DNA of 64,000 bases, from NCBI RefSeq assembly GCF_052115485.1, contig NZ_JBFRGU010000001.1, positions 62,001-126,000 of the forward strand, given 5' to 3'. Positions 50,462 to 59,237 of this stretch are shown here, piece by piece. The stretch is from Microvirga sp052115485 (lineage in GTDB: Bacteria > Pseudomonadota > Alphaproteobacteria > Rhizobiales > Beijerinckiaceae). The number at the start of each line of letters is the position of its first letter. The stretch's first letter is position 1. The position numbers and the translations under genes were made by a program. Under the pieces are notes generated by a model. The model did not search any database and was not told the origin of the DNA. It saw nothing but the letters and a program-made list of their open reading frames with translations.

Positions 50462-50974
50462 TCAGACCTTTGACTTGCCCCAGTTCAGGAAAAATCCGAC
50501 GTCGCCCGGCAAGCCACCAGGCCAGTCGATGATCATGGCCTTCAGCTTGTAGCCCGCAGGTTTGAGCTGGTCCCTCCAGAGCTCGTACGCTTGACGAGGT
50601 CTTCCCGTCAGCATGTTCGGCCATTCGTCATCCGCATTATTGATCGCCCGCCCGCGGTCGGAGCAAAGATCGACAGGGAAGCGCATGACCATGAGTTCAG
50701 TTTCGCCACGCCCCGCTGCGGCCCGTAATTTGAGAAGCAGGTTCTGCGTAATTTCCGTCAAACGTTCTTCTGTCAGATCGATCGGCGCCGCGAGGGTTTT
50801 GACCAAATTTGCCCGCGCATGACTGGCACGATCCATGGCGTCGACGGACTTGGATGCGCGCGCCATTTGAATCTCACTCATGTAGTTTCGCAGATCGGCT
50901 GCAGACATGAATGTTTCATCACCCAGTTCAGACGCGCTGCGAGTCCGATCATCCTTCTCCTTCAGTGTTTCCAT
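50462..50974 (-). CDS. Hypothetical protein
   Basis: 170-aa cytoplasmic protein with a helical N-terminal half (SAADLRNYMSEIQMARASKS, ERLTEITQNLLLKLRAAAGR) and a C-terminal part with DEWPNMLTGRPRQAYELWRD and a final WPGGLPGDVGFFLNWGKSKV. ATG 50974 has GGGAGG 7 nt upstream. No family recognised. It lies 136 bp upstream of ppk2 on the same strand; a link to polyphosphate is possible but unsupported. Confidence 0.55.
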   Translation of the reverse strand: METLKEKDDRTRSASELGDETFMSAADLRNYMSEIQMARASKSVDAMDRASHARANLVKTLAAPIDLTEERLTEITQNLLLKLRAAAGRGETELMVMRFPVDLCSDRGRAINNADDEWPNMLTGRPRQAYELWRDQLKPAGYKLKAMIIDWPGGLPGDVGFFLNWGKSKV

Positions 50975-51228
50975 CTCGAAACCTCCGGGAAGCGGGGCTT
51001 TGCGGGGTCTAAGCGCATGGCACATCCGCCGTTCGCGAAACCTCTACCGAGGCTAATTCGCACGCGAGGAATTTGTTTCAAGTGCTGAGCGGCCGAGATT
51101 TATGAGCTGGAAAAAGCCGGTTCCTGGAGCCGCCGAGGCAAAGCCTCCACACCCCCCGGAACCAACCCACCCCTCCCGTGTTTTCCGCCCCATGCTGCGG
51201 GGCTAGAAACCAACCACGGGAGAGCGGC

Positions 51229-51639
51229 ATGCATGCCCAAGAGATGATTCGGACGCACCCTCAGATGCATGGCAAGGTCGATGCCGCACTGATCCGCTGC
51301 ATCGAGGAATGTTATGATTGCGCGCAGATCTGTACATCCTGCGCCGACGCCTGCCTTGGCGAGTCGATGGTGGCCGAGTTGAGGCAATGCATCCGGCTGG
51401 ACCTGGACTGCGCCGATATCTGTGTAACAACCGGAACCGTGGCCACCCGGCGCACGGGGACGAACGACGAGGTCCTCAATCGCCTCCTCGATGCCTGCGC
51501 CACCGCTTGCCGCGTCTGTGCCGAGGAATGCGAGCGGCATGCCAGCAAGCATGAGCATTGCCGCGTCTGCGCGGAAGCCTGTCGCCGCTGCGACAAGGCC
51601 TGCCGCGAGGCCATGCGAGCATTCGGCGCCAAGCATTGA
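51229..51639 (+). CDS. Four-helix bundle copper-storage-like protein (Csp/DUF326)
   Basis: 136-aa protein with 18 cysteines, placed to line the inside of a four-helix bundle (RCIEECYDCAQICTSCADAC, LDLDCADICV, DACATACRVCAEECERH, HCRVCAEACRRCDKAC). This matches the Csp family, which stores many Cu(I) ions. There is no Tat or Sec signal, so it resembles the cytosolic Csp3 type rather than exported Csp1. GGGAG precedes the ATG by 6 nt. No copper-sensing or export gene is adjacent. Confidence 0.85.
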   Translation: MHAQEMIRTHPQMHGKVDAALIRCIEECYDCAQICTSCADACLGESMVAELRQCIRLDLDCADICVTTGTVATRRTGTNDEVLNRLLDACATACRVCAEECERHASKHEHCRVCAEACRRCDKACREAMRAFGAKH

Positions 51640-52060
51640 CGGGCGTGCTCCCGCAACGTCACGGCCGAGCTTGTCATGACCATGACTTAAAGTGAGTTCG
51701 AAGTACTCACCGGATCACCTGTCATACCGCGGTCATCCGTTTCTGATGTCATAGGGGTTTGCGCGGTTAAGATTCTTCGGCCGGAGCCCGTCGCAATTGC
51801 GGCTGAATGAAAGCCTGCCAGAAACCCTTGTTTTTAAAGAGAAATCGCGCCGCCGATTTCGGGCCGGACACAGCATAGTTAAGACCCATGCCCTCACCGC
51901 ACGGCTCATTAACCTGGCCTTAAGTCGCTATGCTACTAAAGCATAACTGCCCTACATTATTACCGCTCCTCTTTCACGGCACAGCTCCTTATATGCTGCA
52001 TTGCACACAGCAAGAACAAAGCCTGCCGGGCCGCTGGGCCGGCTAACTAAGGAGTTACCA
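51640..52060. other. 421-bp region upstream of the DUF1127 gene
   Basis: No protein gene is supported. The right half contains a CtrA-like site and a GC hairpin (GCCGGGCC...GGGCCGGC, around 52024-52043) in the leader just before the ribosome site. A small RNA or long leader is conceivable but unproved. Confidence 0.4.
51909..51923. promoter_or_regulatory. CtrA-box-like site upstream of DUF1127
   Basis: TTAA-CCTGGCC-TTAA, the exact half-site pair and 7-nt spacing of the CtrA consensus, at 137 bp before the DUF1127 start. In a genome of this GC content a perfect match is uncommon by chance but not rare. Confidence 0.4.
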
Positions 52061-52216
52061 ATGTTCGTCTCTTACATCCTCGCTAAAGTCCGCACCTACC
52101 TGCGTTATCGCGAAACCGTCCGTGAACTCTCGGTCCTCAGCGACCGCGAGCTGGACGATCTCGGTATCTCGCGTTTCCAGATCGACAGCATCGCTCGCGA
52201 GCACGCTACGGCGTAA
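52061..52216 (+). CDS. DUF1127 (YjiS-like) small protein
   Basis: 51-aa basic protein: amphipathic start MFVSYILAKVRTYLRYRETV then the conserved ELSVLSDRELDDLGISRFQI. DUF1127 proteins are abundant in alphaproteobacteria; in Agrobacterium some affect growth and phosphate responses and may bind RNA, but biochemistry is unsettled. Strong AAGGAG before the ATG suggests high expression. Confidence 0.85.
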   Translation: MFVSYILAKVRTYLRYRETVRELSVLSDRELDDLGISRFQIDSIAREHATA

Positions 52217-52244
52217 AACTTAGCTGCACTGCAGCAACGGCCCT

Positions 52245-52275
52245 CGCCCGCCCTCTGGCGGGCGTTTGCTTGTCT
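52245..52275 (+). terminator. Terminator after the DUF1127 gene
   Basis: Perfect 8-bp stem CGCCCGCC-CTCT-GGCGGGCG (52245-52264) followed by TTTGCTTGTCT. The T-run is interrupted, so termination may be partial. Confidence 0.7.
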
Positions 52276-52288
52276 GGGGAGCCTCGGC

Positions 52289-53047
52289 TCAACGCCCGCC
52301 CGAGACGGGAATGTTGGCTCCCGTGATGTAGGACGCCGCGTCCGACATCAGGAACAGCACCGCCTCGGCTACCTCCTCCGGCTCGCCAACGCGGTTCAGG
52401 GGGATTTTAGAGCGGAAGCGCTCCATGCGCCCCGCATCGCCCGTGCTCTTTTCGTGAATGTCGGTCCGCGTGATTCCGGGCGAGACCGCGTTGACGCGCA
52501 CCCCATCGACCGCCAGTTCCTGAGCCAACCCGATCGTCAGCGAGTCGATGGCCCCCTTCGAGGCCGCGTACCAGACATATTCGCCCGCACTGCCGAGCCG
52601 CGCCGCAACGGATGAGATGTTGACGATGGAGCCCCCGATCCCGCCATGGCGCGTCGACAGGCGGCGGGCGGCTTCTCGCGCCACCCAGATCGCACCGAGA
52701 ACGTTGATGTCGATGCAGGAGCGGATGACGTCCGAGGCCGTGGCCTCCAACCGCCCGGAGCGGCCGGTGATTCCCGCATTGTTGACCACGTGGGAGATGG
52801 GGCCAAGGGCGGCGGTGGCCTCGTCGAACATCCGCACCACATCATTCTCGACGGTCATGTCGCCCTGACAGGCGACCGTCCTCGCGCCTAAGGCGTGGCA
52901 GGCTTCCAGCACGTGCGTGGCGGCTTCGCGGTCGGATTTGAAATTGATGGCGACATCATAGCCGCGCGTGGCCGCGAGCCGCGCCACCGCAGCGCCTATG
53001 CCCCGGCTGCCTCCTGTAATAAGGACAACGGGTCTCGTCTGAGGCAT
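52289..53047 (-). CDS. SDR family NAD(P)-dependent oxidoreductase
   Basis: Short-chain dehydrogenase of 252 aa: TGGSRGIG nucleotide motif, NNAGITG, catalytic Ser in INISSVAARLG and Tyr-Lys in WYAASKGAID; the C-terminus ASYITGANIPVSGGR is typical of FabG-like enzymes. Substrate unknown. ATG 53047 starts the fold; ATG 53053 is two codons upstream. Divergent from trmFO. Confidence 0.82.
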   Translation of the reverse strand: MPQTRPVVLITGGSRGIGAAVARLAATRGYDVAINFKSDREAATHVLEACHALGARTVACQGDMTVENDVVRMFDEATAALGPISHVVNNAGITGRSGRLEATASDVIRSCIDINVLGAIWVAREAARRLSTRHGGIGGSIVNISSVAARLGSAGEYVWYAASKGAIDSLTIGLAQELAVDGVRVNAVSPGITRTDIHEKSTGDAGRMERFRSKIPLNRVGEPEEVAEAVLFLMSDAASYITGANIPVSGGR

Positions 53048-53145
53048 GATCATGAGCCTATGCGATGAAATGGAAAGGCTCAGCTTGACCCGCGCCATCG
53101 CGAGGGTCAACAACACGCCCTTCGTGAGGGAGTAAGGTGAGCAGC

Positions 53146-54555
53146 ATGGAACCCATCCACGTCATCGGCGGCGGCCTCGCCGGATCGGAAGCCGCATGGC
53201 AGATCGCGCAAGCGGGCGTGCCCGTGGTGCTGCATGAAATGCGTCCCGTTCGCGGCACCGATGCCCACAAGACCGAGGGGCTTGCCGAACTCGTCTGCTC
53301 CAACTCCTTTCGTTCGGACGATGCTCAGGCCAACGCCGTCGGTCTGCTGCATCAGGAAATGCGCACGCTCGGCTCGCTCATCATGGCGAAGGGTGACGCC
53401 CATCAGGTGCCCGCCGGCGGTGCGCTGGCCGTCGACCGTGACGGGTTTTCATCCGCCGTCACGGCAGCGCTCGAAGCGCATCCGCTCGTCACCATCGAGC
53501 GCGGCGAGATCGCGGGCCTGCCGCCGGAAAGCTGGTCCTCCGTCATCGTCGCCACGGGGCCCCTCACCTCGCCGGCTCTCGCGCAGGCCATCCTTGGGCT
53601 GACGGGCGAGAAGGAACTCGCGTTCTTCGATGCCATCGCGCCCATCGCTTATCGCGAATCCATCAACATGGACGTGGCGTGGTTCCAGTCGCGCTACGAC
53701 AAGGTTGGGCCGGGCGGCACGGGCAAGGATTACATCAACTGCCCGATGAACAAGGAGCAGTATGAAGCGTTCGTGGATGCACTGATCGCGGGCGACAAGA
53801 CCGATTTCAAGGAATGGGAAGCCGACACGCCCTATTTCGACGGCTGCCTGCCCATCGAAGTCATGGCCGAACGTGGACGGGAGACCCTGCGCCATGGTCC
53901 CATGAAGCCTGTCGGCCTCACCAATCCGCACAAACCGGACGTGAAGGCCTATGCCATCGTGCAGCTTCGCCAGGACAATGCGCTCGGCACCCTGTTCAAC
54001 ATGGTCGGCTTCCAGACCAAGCTGAAATACGGCGCGCAGACGCAGGTGCTGCGCATGATACCGGGCCTGGAGAGCGCCGAGTTCGCGCGCCTCGGCGGCC
54101 TGCACCGCAACACCTATCTCAACTCGCCGAAGCTTCTCGACCCGACGCTGCGCCTCAAGGCCATGCCGCGCCTGCGCTTCGCGGGGCAGATCACCGGCTG
54201 CGAGGGCTATGTGGAAAGCGCCGCCGTCGGCTTGATGACAGGCCGCTTCGCCGCCGCCGAGCGTCTCGGCCGCCCGATCCAGTCGCTCCCCTCGACGACG
54301 GCCATGGGCGCGCTCATCAACCACATCACCGGCGGGCATATCGAGACCATCGATGAAGGCCCGCGCTCGTTCCAGCCCATGAACGTGAATTTCGGCCTCT
54401 TCCCGCCCATCGAGCACGCCGCCAAGGACGAGAACGGCAAACGCCTGCGCGGCCCGGCCAAGGCGGTGGCGAAGAAACACGCACTGACGGATCGCGCCCG
54501 CGCCGATCTGGCGACGTGGCTGACGGCTGGCGCGGCTCAGGTTGCGGCGGAGTAA
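53146..54555 (+). CDS. trmFO: Methylenetetrahydrofolate--tRNA-(uracil-5-)-methyltransferase
   Basis: Folate- and FAD-dependent enzyme making ribothymidine at position 54 of tRNA; 469 aa. FAD motif HVIGGGLAGSEAAWQIAQAG at the N-terminus and conserved segments CSNSFRSDD, NCPMNKEQYEAF, YVESAAVGLMTGRFAA and NVNFGLFPPIE. ATG 53146 is used; an in-frame GTG lies three codons earlier. Full length. Confidence 0.94.
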   Translation: MEPIHVIGGGLAGSEAAWQIAQAGVPVVLHEMRPVRGTDAHKTEGLAELVCSNSFRSDDAQANAVGLLHQEMRTLGSLIMAKGDAHQVPAGGALAVDRDGFSSAVTAALEAHPLVTIERGEIAGLPPESWSSVIVATGPLTSPALAQAILGLTGEKELAFFDAIAPIAYRESINMDVAWFQSRYDKVGPGGTGKDYINCPMNKEQYEAFVDALIAGDKTDFKEWEADTPYFDGCLPIEVMAERGRETLRHGPMKPVGLTNPHKPDVKAYAIVQLRQDNALGTLFNMVGFQTKLKYGAQTQVLRMIPGLESAEFARLGGLHRNTYLNSPKLLDPTLRLKAMPRLRFAGQITGCEGYVESAAVGLMTGRFAAAERLGRPIQSLPSTTAMGALINHITGGHIETIDEGPRSFQPMNVNFGLFPPIEHAAKDENGKRLRGPAKAVAKKHALTDRARADLATWLTAGAAQVAAE

Positions 54556-54567
54556 GGCGCGACCAAC

Positions 54568-54675
54568 CCTCCTCCCCCTTGTGGGGAGGAGTTGGAGGTG
54601 GGGGTGGCAGCGCGCCACATCGAATTAATGTCGCGACAGCACCCCCCACCCTAGCCCTCCCCGCAAGGGGGAGGG
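54568..54675. repeat. Intergenic palindromic repeat, family C, copy 3
   Basis: Arms CCTCCTCCCCCTTGTGGGGA and CCCTCCCCGCAAGGGGGAGG; in reverse orientation relative to the copy at 18281-18384, with which it shares arms and flanking GTTGGAGGTGGGGGTG. Lies between convergent trmFO and a squalene/phytoene synthase-like gene. Confidence 0.75.
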
Positions 54676-54693
54676 AATAAGCGCGAGCTATCC

Positions 54694-55542
54694 CTAAAAC
54701 ACCCCGCGCCAAAGCGCCCATACGCGACGCCACGCGGGCACCTCCACGACCGTCTGGAACGGCTCGTAATCAGGCGCTTCCATCGCTCGCAGATAGGGCT
54801 CGACCAAAGCCAGCGGCCGAAAGGCCGGTAAAGCCGCCTGCGGGATCGCCGGGCTTAAGGTTCGCACCTGCGCGAGATGGCGGCGGGCGACGGCGCGCAG
54901 ATCGCCAAGCGCGTATCGCAGCCCCGGTCCGCCGCGCCCGGTGACGATGTCATCGCGCACCACGCCGTGACGGTTCAAAAGATCAATCGGGATGTAAAGC
55001 TGCTGTCGCCTCGCATGCCACGGGAAGGCGCGCAGCAAGCCGGTGACGGCATAGGCGACGCCCGCATGACCTGCCGCGTCCGCCTGACCGGGATCGGCGC
55101 CGCCAGCGAGAATGATGCTGGCGAGACGGAACAGGCTCGATGAGGTTTCGCCGCAATAGCCTTCCAGATCGTTCAGGCTCGGCATCGGATCTTCGTAGAG
55201 ATCGAAAATGCGCGCATCGATGAGATTGACCAGTGCCTGGCGCGGCAGGCGGAAGGCCACGAGGGTATCGTCGAGCGCGGCCGCGACCGGGTTTGCGCGC
55301 ACCTCGCCCCGCGCCTCGCCCTGCAGGGCATCGCGCCACCATTGCAGGCGCATCTCTCCGACGAGCGCCTCGCTGATGGAATCGCGAACACGTGCGATCT
55401 CGAAGCTGAACGCGTAAAGCGCGAAGAGATGTCTGCGCTTGTCGGCGGGCGCGAACAACGTCGCCCAATAGCGGTCGGGATCGCCCTCCTTGAGGAGCGC
55501 TTCGCAATGGGCGTAGGCGAAATCGAGATTGTCTGCGGCCAT
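54694..55542 (-). CDS. Squalene/phytoene synthase-like protein, NDUFAF6 homologue
   Basis: 282-aa member of the isoprenoid synthase fold family. The aspartate-rich motifs of true synthases are degenerate here (VRDSISEALVGE, HGVVRDDIVTG), as in NDUFAF6, a mitochondrial complex I assembly factor, so a catalytic role is doubtful. Its ATG follows the Mth938-like gene stop by 2 nt. Adjacent NDUFAF3-like and SecF genes match the known neighbourhood of these assembly factors. Prenyl transfer cannot be excluded. Confidence 0.78.
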   Translation of the reverse strand: MAADNLDFAYAHCEALLKEGDPDRYWATLFAPADKRRHLFALYAFSFEIARVRDSISEALVGEMRLQWWRDALQGEARGEVRANPVAAALDDTLVAFRLPRQALVNLIDARIFDLYEDPMPSLNDLEGYCGETSSSLFRLASIILAGGADPGQADAAGHAGVAYAVTGLLRAFPWHARRQQLYIPIDLLNRHGVVRDDIVTGRGGPGLRYALGDLRAVARRHLAQVRTLSPAIPQAALPAFRPLALVEPYLRAMEAPDYEPFQTVVEVPAWRRVWALWRGVF

Positions 55543-55544
55543 GG

Positions 55545-55928
55545 CTATACGGCAATCAACGCGGCGCCGACCTTGCGGTTCTCGCCGAGCAGGATGTTGT
55601 AGGTTCGAGCCGCGGCGCCTGTCTGCATCACATCGAGACCGATGCGGTTTTCGCGAAACCGCCAGCGCAAGGATTCCGGAATGGCCGCCACCTCGAGCCC
55701 CGTGCCGAGAAGCAGAAGCTCCAGCCCATCGGCCTCCGCGAAAACAGGAGCAAGCGTCACCTCCGTCACCTCGGCTATGGAGGTGACGGGCCAGGCCTTG
55801 ATGCCGGAAGGAAGAATGAGGATCGAGCCGCGATGAGACATGTCCGCGAAGCGGAAGCCACCATTGCCGTAGGCGTCGATCTGGTAGCGTCCGGGAACGA
55901 AACCGTCAAAACGCTTACCATCGCTCAT
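55545..55928 (-). CDS. Mth938-like domain protein, NDUFAF3 homologue
   Basis: 127-aa protein of the Mth938/DUF498 fold: FDGFVPGRYQIDAYGNGGFRF, GSILILPSGIKAWPV and LELLLLGTGLEV. Its mitochondrial homologue NDUFAF3 helps assemble complex I. ATG 55928 has GGAG 7 nt upstream, inside the end of secF (4-nt gap). The order secD-secF-Mth938-NDUFAF6-like suggests coordination of membrane insertion with complex I assembly. Confidence 0.85.
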   Translation of the reverse strand: MSDGKRFDGFVPGRYQIDAYGNGGFRFADMSHRGSILILPSGIKAWPVTSIAEVTEVTLAPVFAEADGLELLLLGTGLEVAAIPESLRWRFRENRIGLDVMQTGAAARTYNILLGENRKVGAALIAV

Positions 55929-55932
55929 GACA

Positions 55933-56871
55933 TCACTCCGCCGGAGCGACCTTGCCCTCCGCAATCTTCGCGCCTTCCGAACTGCGCAGGCCGAGATAGA
56001 TCAGCATGGGCGAGGAAATGAAGATCGCCGAATAGGTACAGATCACGACGCCGGTCAGCATCACCTGCGCGAAGCCCTCGATGGCGCGGCCGCCGAAGAT
56101 CACGAGCGCGAGCAGCGAAAGGAAAGCGGTCGTCGCGGTCATCACCGTGCGCGACATGGTGGTGTTGATGGAGAGGTTCAACAGCTCCTTCGTCGGCATG
56201 GTCTTGTAGCGGCGCAGCAATTCGCGCGTCCGGTCGAACACCACGACGGTCTCGTTCAGCGAGTAGCCGACGATGGTCAGGATCGCGGCAATCGACGTCA
56301 TGTTGAATTCATGCCGCGTGATCACGAAGAAGCCGATGGTGAGCACGATGTCGTGGAGCGTACCGATGATCGCGCCGACCGCCAGCTCCCGCTCGAAGCG
56401 GAACCAGAGATAGAACAACACCGCGATGACAGCGAGAATGATGCCGATGGTGCCCGATTGCACGAGCTCGCCGGAAACACGCGGACCGACCGTCTCGACT
56501 CGTTGGAATTCATATTCCGGGCTGAACGTATCGCGCGCCTTCTGCACAACGGCGCTCTGCGCGGCCTCGCCACCCGATTGAATCGGGAAGCGCAGGGACA
56601 GGCCACCAGCATTGCCGAATTCCTGCACCTCGACCTCACCGAAGCCGAAGGTATCCGCCGTCTCGCGCACCTTGGCGACATCGGCGTGGCCGGATTTCGC
56701 CTGCAACTCCATGAGCGTACCGCCCTTGAAGTCGATGCCGAAATTAAGCCCGACCGTCAGGAACAGAACGACCGTCGCGAGCGACAGAACGGCTGAGAAC
56801 GGAAACGACCAGCGCCGCAGGCGCATGAAGTCAAAGTGGGCATGTTCAGGCCAAATGCGAAGAAGACGCAC
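55933..56871 (-). CDS. secF: Protein translocase subunit SecF
   Basis: Membrane subunit, with SecD, that uses the proton gradient to finish Sec-dependent export; 312 aa. N-terminal helix, then GLNFGIDFKGGTLMEL, and the conserved GYSLNETVVVFDRTRELLR. GTG 56871 is the start because GAGGAG sits 7 nt upstream and MRLLRIWPEHAHFDFM is the usual SecF N-terminus. 111 nt after secD. Confidence 0.94.
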   Translation of the reverse strand: MRLLRIWPEHAHFDFMRLRRWSFPFSAVLSLATVVLFLTVGLNFGIDFKGGTLMELQAKSGHADVAKVRETADTFGFGEVEVQEFGNAGGLSLRFPIQSGGEAAQSAVVQKARDTFSPEYEFQRVETVGPRVSGELVQSGTIGIILAVIAVLFYLWFRFERELAVGAIIGTLHDIVLTIGFFVITRHEFNMTSIAAILTIVGYSLNETVVVFDRTRELLRRYKTMPTKELLNLSINTTMSRTVMTATTAFLSLLALVIFGGRAIEGFAQVMLTGVVICTYSAIFISSPMLIYLGLRSSEGAKIAEGKVAPAE

Positions 56872-56982
56872 CGTAGCTCTCCTCAAGGCATTTTCGGGCG
56901 AGCCGTAGAGGGCCGCCGCTCGAAATGCATCAACAACAATCTCAAAATAGTCCCGACATGGCAGCCACGCCGGGACCCCTCT

Positions 56983-58590
56983 TTAGAACGGCAAGGCTTT
57001 CGGACGTGCCCAATGATACCAGAGCGAAATCATCATGCGCGTCAACGTCACGGCGGTGATGACCGTGGTCAGGATACCGAGGATGAACACGACCGCGAAG
57101 CCACGCACCGGACCCGAGCCCAAGAAGAACAGAATGAGCGCGGCAATGGCCATGGTGCTATTGGAATCGATGATGGTCGCGAACGCCCGGTCGAAGCCCG
57201 CCTGGATGGCTGAGACCATGGAACGACCCGCGTGGAACTCCTCGCGGATGCGCTCGTAGATCAGAACATTGGAATCGACCGCCGTGCCGATGGTGAGCAC
57301 GATACCCGCGATACCCGGCAGGGTCAGCGTCGCTTCAAGGATCGACATCAGGCCGATGATCAGGCCCACATGGACGAGAAGCGCGATGTTGGCGAAGAAA
57401 CCGAAGACGCCGTAGGTCATGAACATGAAGATCACGACGAGCACGGTCGCGACATAGGTCGCCATCTTGCCTGCATGGATCGAATCCTGACCGAGGCCCG
57501 GACCGACGGTGCGTTCCTCGACAACCGTGAGCTTCGCCGGCAATGCACCGGCGCGCAGGAGCACAGCGAGATCGGTCGCGGACTGCACCGTGTAGCGGCC
57601 CGAAATCTGTCCGGCGCCGCCGGTGATCGGCGTTTGAATCGTAGGCGCGGAGATCACTTCGTTATCGAGGACGATAGCGAGCGCACGACCGACATTCTCG
57701 GTGGTGGCCTGCCCGAAGCGCTGCGCGCCACGAATATTGAAGCGGAAATTGACGATGGGTTCGTTGGTGCGGGAGTCGAAGGCAGGCTGCGCATCGACAA
57801 GATCGCCGCCTTCCACAATCACGCGGCGCTCGACAGGCACCTTCTGACCGCCCTCATCCTTGGAGGGCAGCATGTCGACATCCGTCGCGCCTGCCTGACC
57901 AAGCAGGCGGAATTCGAGCTTCGCAGTCTTGCCGAGAAGATCTTTGAGGCGTTGCGGATCCTGAAGGCCCGGCACTTGCACGAGAATGCGGTCCGAGCCC
58001 TGACGTTGGATGCTCGGCTCGGTTGTTCCACCGAAGTCGATACGGCGCCGAATAACCTCGATCGACTGATCGACGGCACGACGCACCTTATCGTTCATCC
58101 CCGCATCCGTGTAGGTGAGCGTGATGAGCCCGTCAGGCGTGTCGGTGATGGTGAGGTCGCGGGTGCCAGACTGGCCGAGGACCGTACTCCCGACAGGCTG
58201 CGACAGCTCGCGCAATTTCGGCAGAAGCTTCTCGCGGTCGGCGGCTTCCGTCACGCGGATCTGGACGCCGCGCGGGGTGATCTGAATGCCGCCCTGCGGC
58301 GAGACGCGCGTTTCGCGCAAGACGCGGCGAACATCATCGCGAAGCTGCGTCGTCTGTGTACGCAGGAGATCTTGCGTATCCACCTCGAGCAGGACGTGTG
58401 AACCGCCCTGCAGATCGAGGCCGAGCACGATGGCGCGGGACGGCACGAGCCAGGAGGGAACCCAGCTCGGCAGCGATTGCTGGAAGGCAACGCGCTGGTC
58501 ATGGCTCATCATGCTCGGAACGGCGAAAAGCAGACCAATCACGATGATCGCCATCGTGGCGACAACTTTCGACGTCGAGAAACGCAGCAT
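56983..58590 (-). CDS. secD: Protein translocase subunit SecD
   Basis: Large periplasmic-domain partner of SecF; 535 aa. N-terminal membrane helix (VVATMAIIVIGLLFAVPSMM), LGLDLQGGSHVLLEVD, and a C-terminal six-helix SSD-type domain with AGIVLTIGTAVDSNVLIYER. Second gene of the yajC-secD-secF run. Confidence 0.95.
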   Translation of the reverse strand: MLRFSTSKVVATMAIIVIGLLFAVPSMMSHDQRVAFQQSLPSWVPSWLVPSRAIVLGLDLQGGSHVLLEVDTQDLLRTQTTQLRDDVRRVLRETRVSPQGGIQITPRGVQIRVTEAADREKLLPKLRELSQPVGSTVLGQSGTRDLTITDTPDGLITLTYTDAGMNDKVRRAVDQSIEVIRRRIDFGGTTEPSIQRQGSDRILVQVPGLQDPQRLKDLLGKTAKLEFRLLGQAGATDVDMLPSKDEGGQKVPVERRVIVEGGDLVDAQPAFDSRTNEPIVNFRFNIRGAQRFGQATTENVGRALAIVLDNEVISAPTIQTPITGGAGQISGRYTVQSATDLAVLLRAGALPAKLTVVEERTVGPGLGQDSIHAGKMATYVATVLVVIFMFMTYGVFGFFANIALLVHVGLIIGLMSILEATLTLPGIAGIVLTIGTAVDSNVLIYERIREEFHAGRSMVSAIQAGFDRAFATIIDSNSTMAIAALILFFLGSGPVRGFAVVFILGILTTVITAVTLTRMMISLWYHWARPKALPF

Positions 58591-58628
58591 CGTCAGTTCA
58601 ACCCTTTAGATGCAAAAGCCAAGGCGCA

Positions 58629-58973
58629 TTACGCCTTGACCGGCTCGCTCTTGGAGCGGACTTCGGAGATCATGGAACGGGCGACCTTGACGCGAACGCC
58701 ATCGGCGATCTCGACTTCCAGATCCGTGGAATCGTCCAGCACCTTGGTCACCTTGCCGATGATGCCGCCCGAGGTAACGACTGTGTCGCCGCGGCGGACA
58801 TTCTTGATCATATCCTGATGCTCACGCACCTTGCGCTGCTGCGGGCGAATGATCAGAAACCACATGATCACGAAGATCAGGATGAACGGGACGAACTGCA
58901 GGATCATATCCGTGCTGCCCCCGGCAGGGGCCCCTTGGGCGAAAGCAGGAGTAATGAACAAGAGGCTCTCCAT
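58629..58973 (-). CDS. yajC: Preprotein translocase subunit YajC
   Basis: Small Sec accessory protein of 114 aa: one membrane helix (ILQFVPFILIFVIMWFLIIR) and a cytoplasmic tail with MIKNVRRGDTVVTSGGIIGK. The N-terminal stretch ending ITPAFAQGAPAG is typical of alphaproteobacterial YajC. First in the yajC-secD-secF operon, 38 nt from secD. Confidence 0.93.
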   Translation of the reverse strand: MESLLFITPAFAQGAPAGGSTDMILQFVPFILIFVIMWFLIIRPQQRKVREHQDMIKNVRRGDTVVTSGGIIGKVTKVLDDSTDLEVEIADGVRVKVARSMISEVRSKSEPVKA

Positions 58974-59192
58974 GGATAAAGGCGCGTGGCGGACCTTGTG
59001 AAGCCCACCCGCGCCGAGAAAGGATTCCGAATGGCGCGGACTATACCTATCGACTTCACGAAATCAATGAAGCCGGCCGGTTTTCCTCCACAGCTGACAA
59101 CAGACCCTGTGGAGCTTGGCAGATATGCAGCCGCGGCCCTTGAATCCAGTCACGTCACGTTGAAACATGGCCGAAGTTCAAGTTTTGAGTTC

Positions 59193-59233
59193 GCATGATC
59201 TTTTCAGAACACGATGTTTAAGCCGGATCATGC
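59193..59233. repeat. Family B core, degenerate copy
   Basis: GCATGATC...GGATCATGC with TTTTCAGAACACGATGTTTAAG between; preceded by TTGAAACATGG, a remnant of the family B hairpin loop. The open frame of the DUF815 gene starts inside it. Confidence 0.6.
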
Positions 59234-59237
59234 ACTT

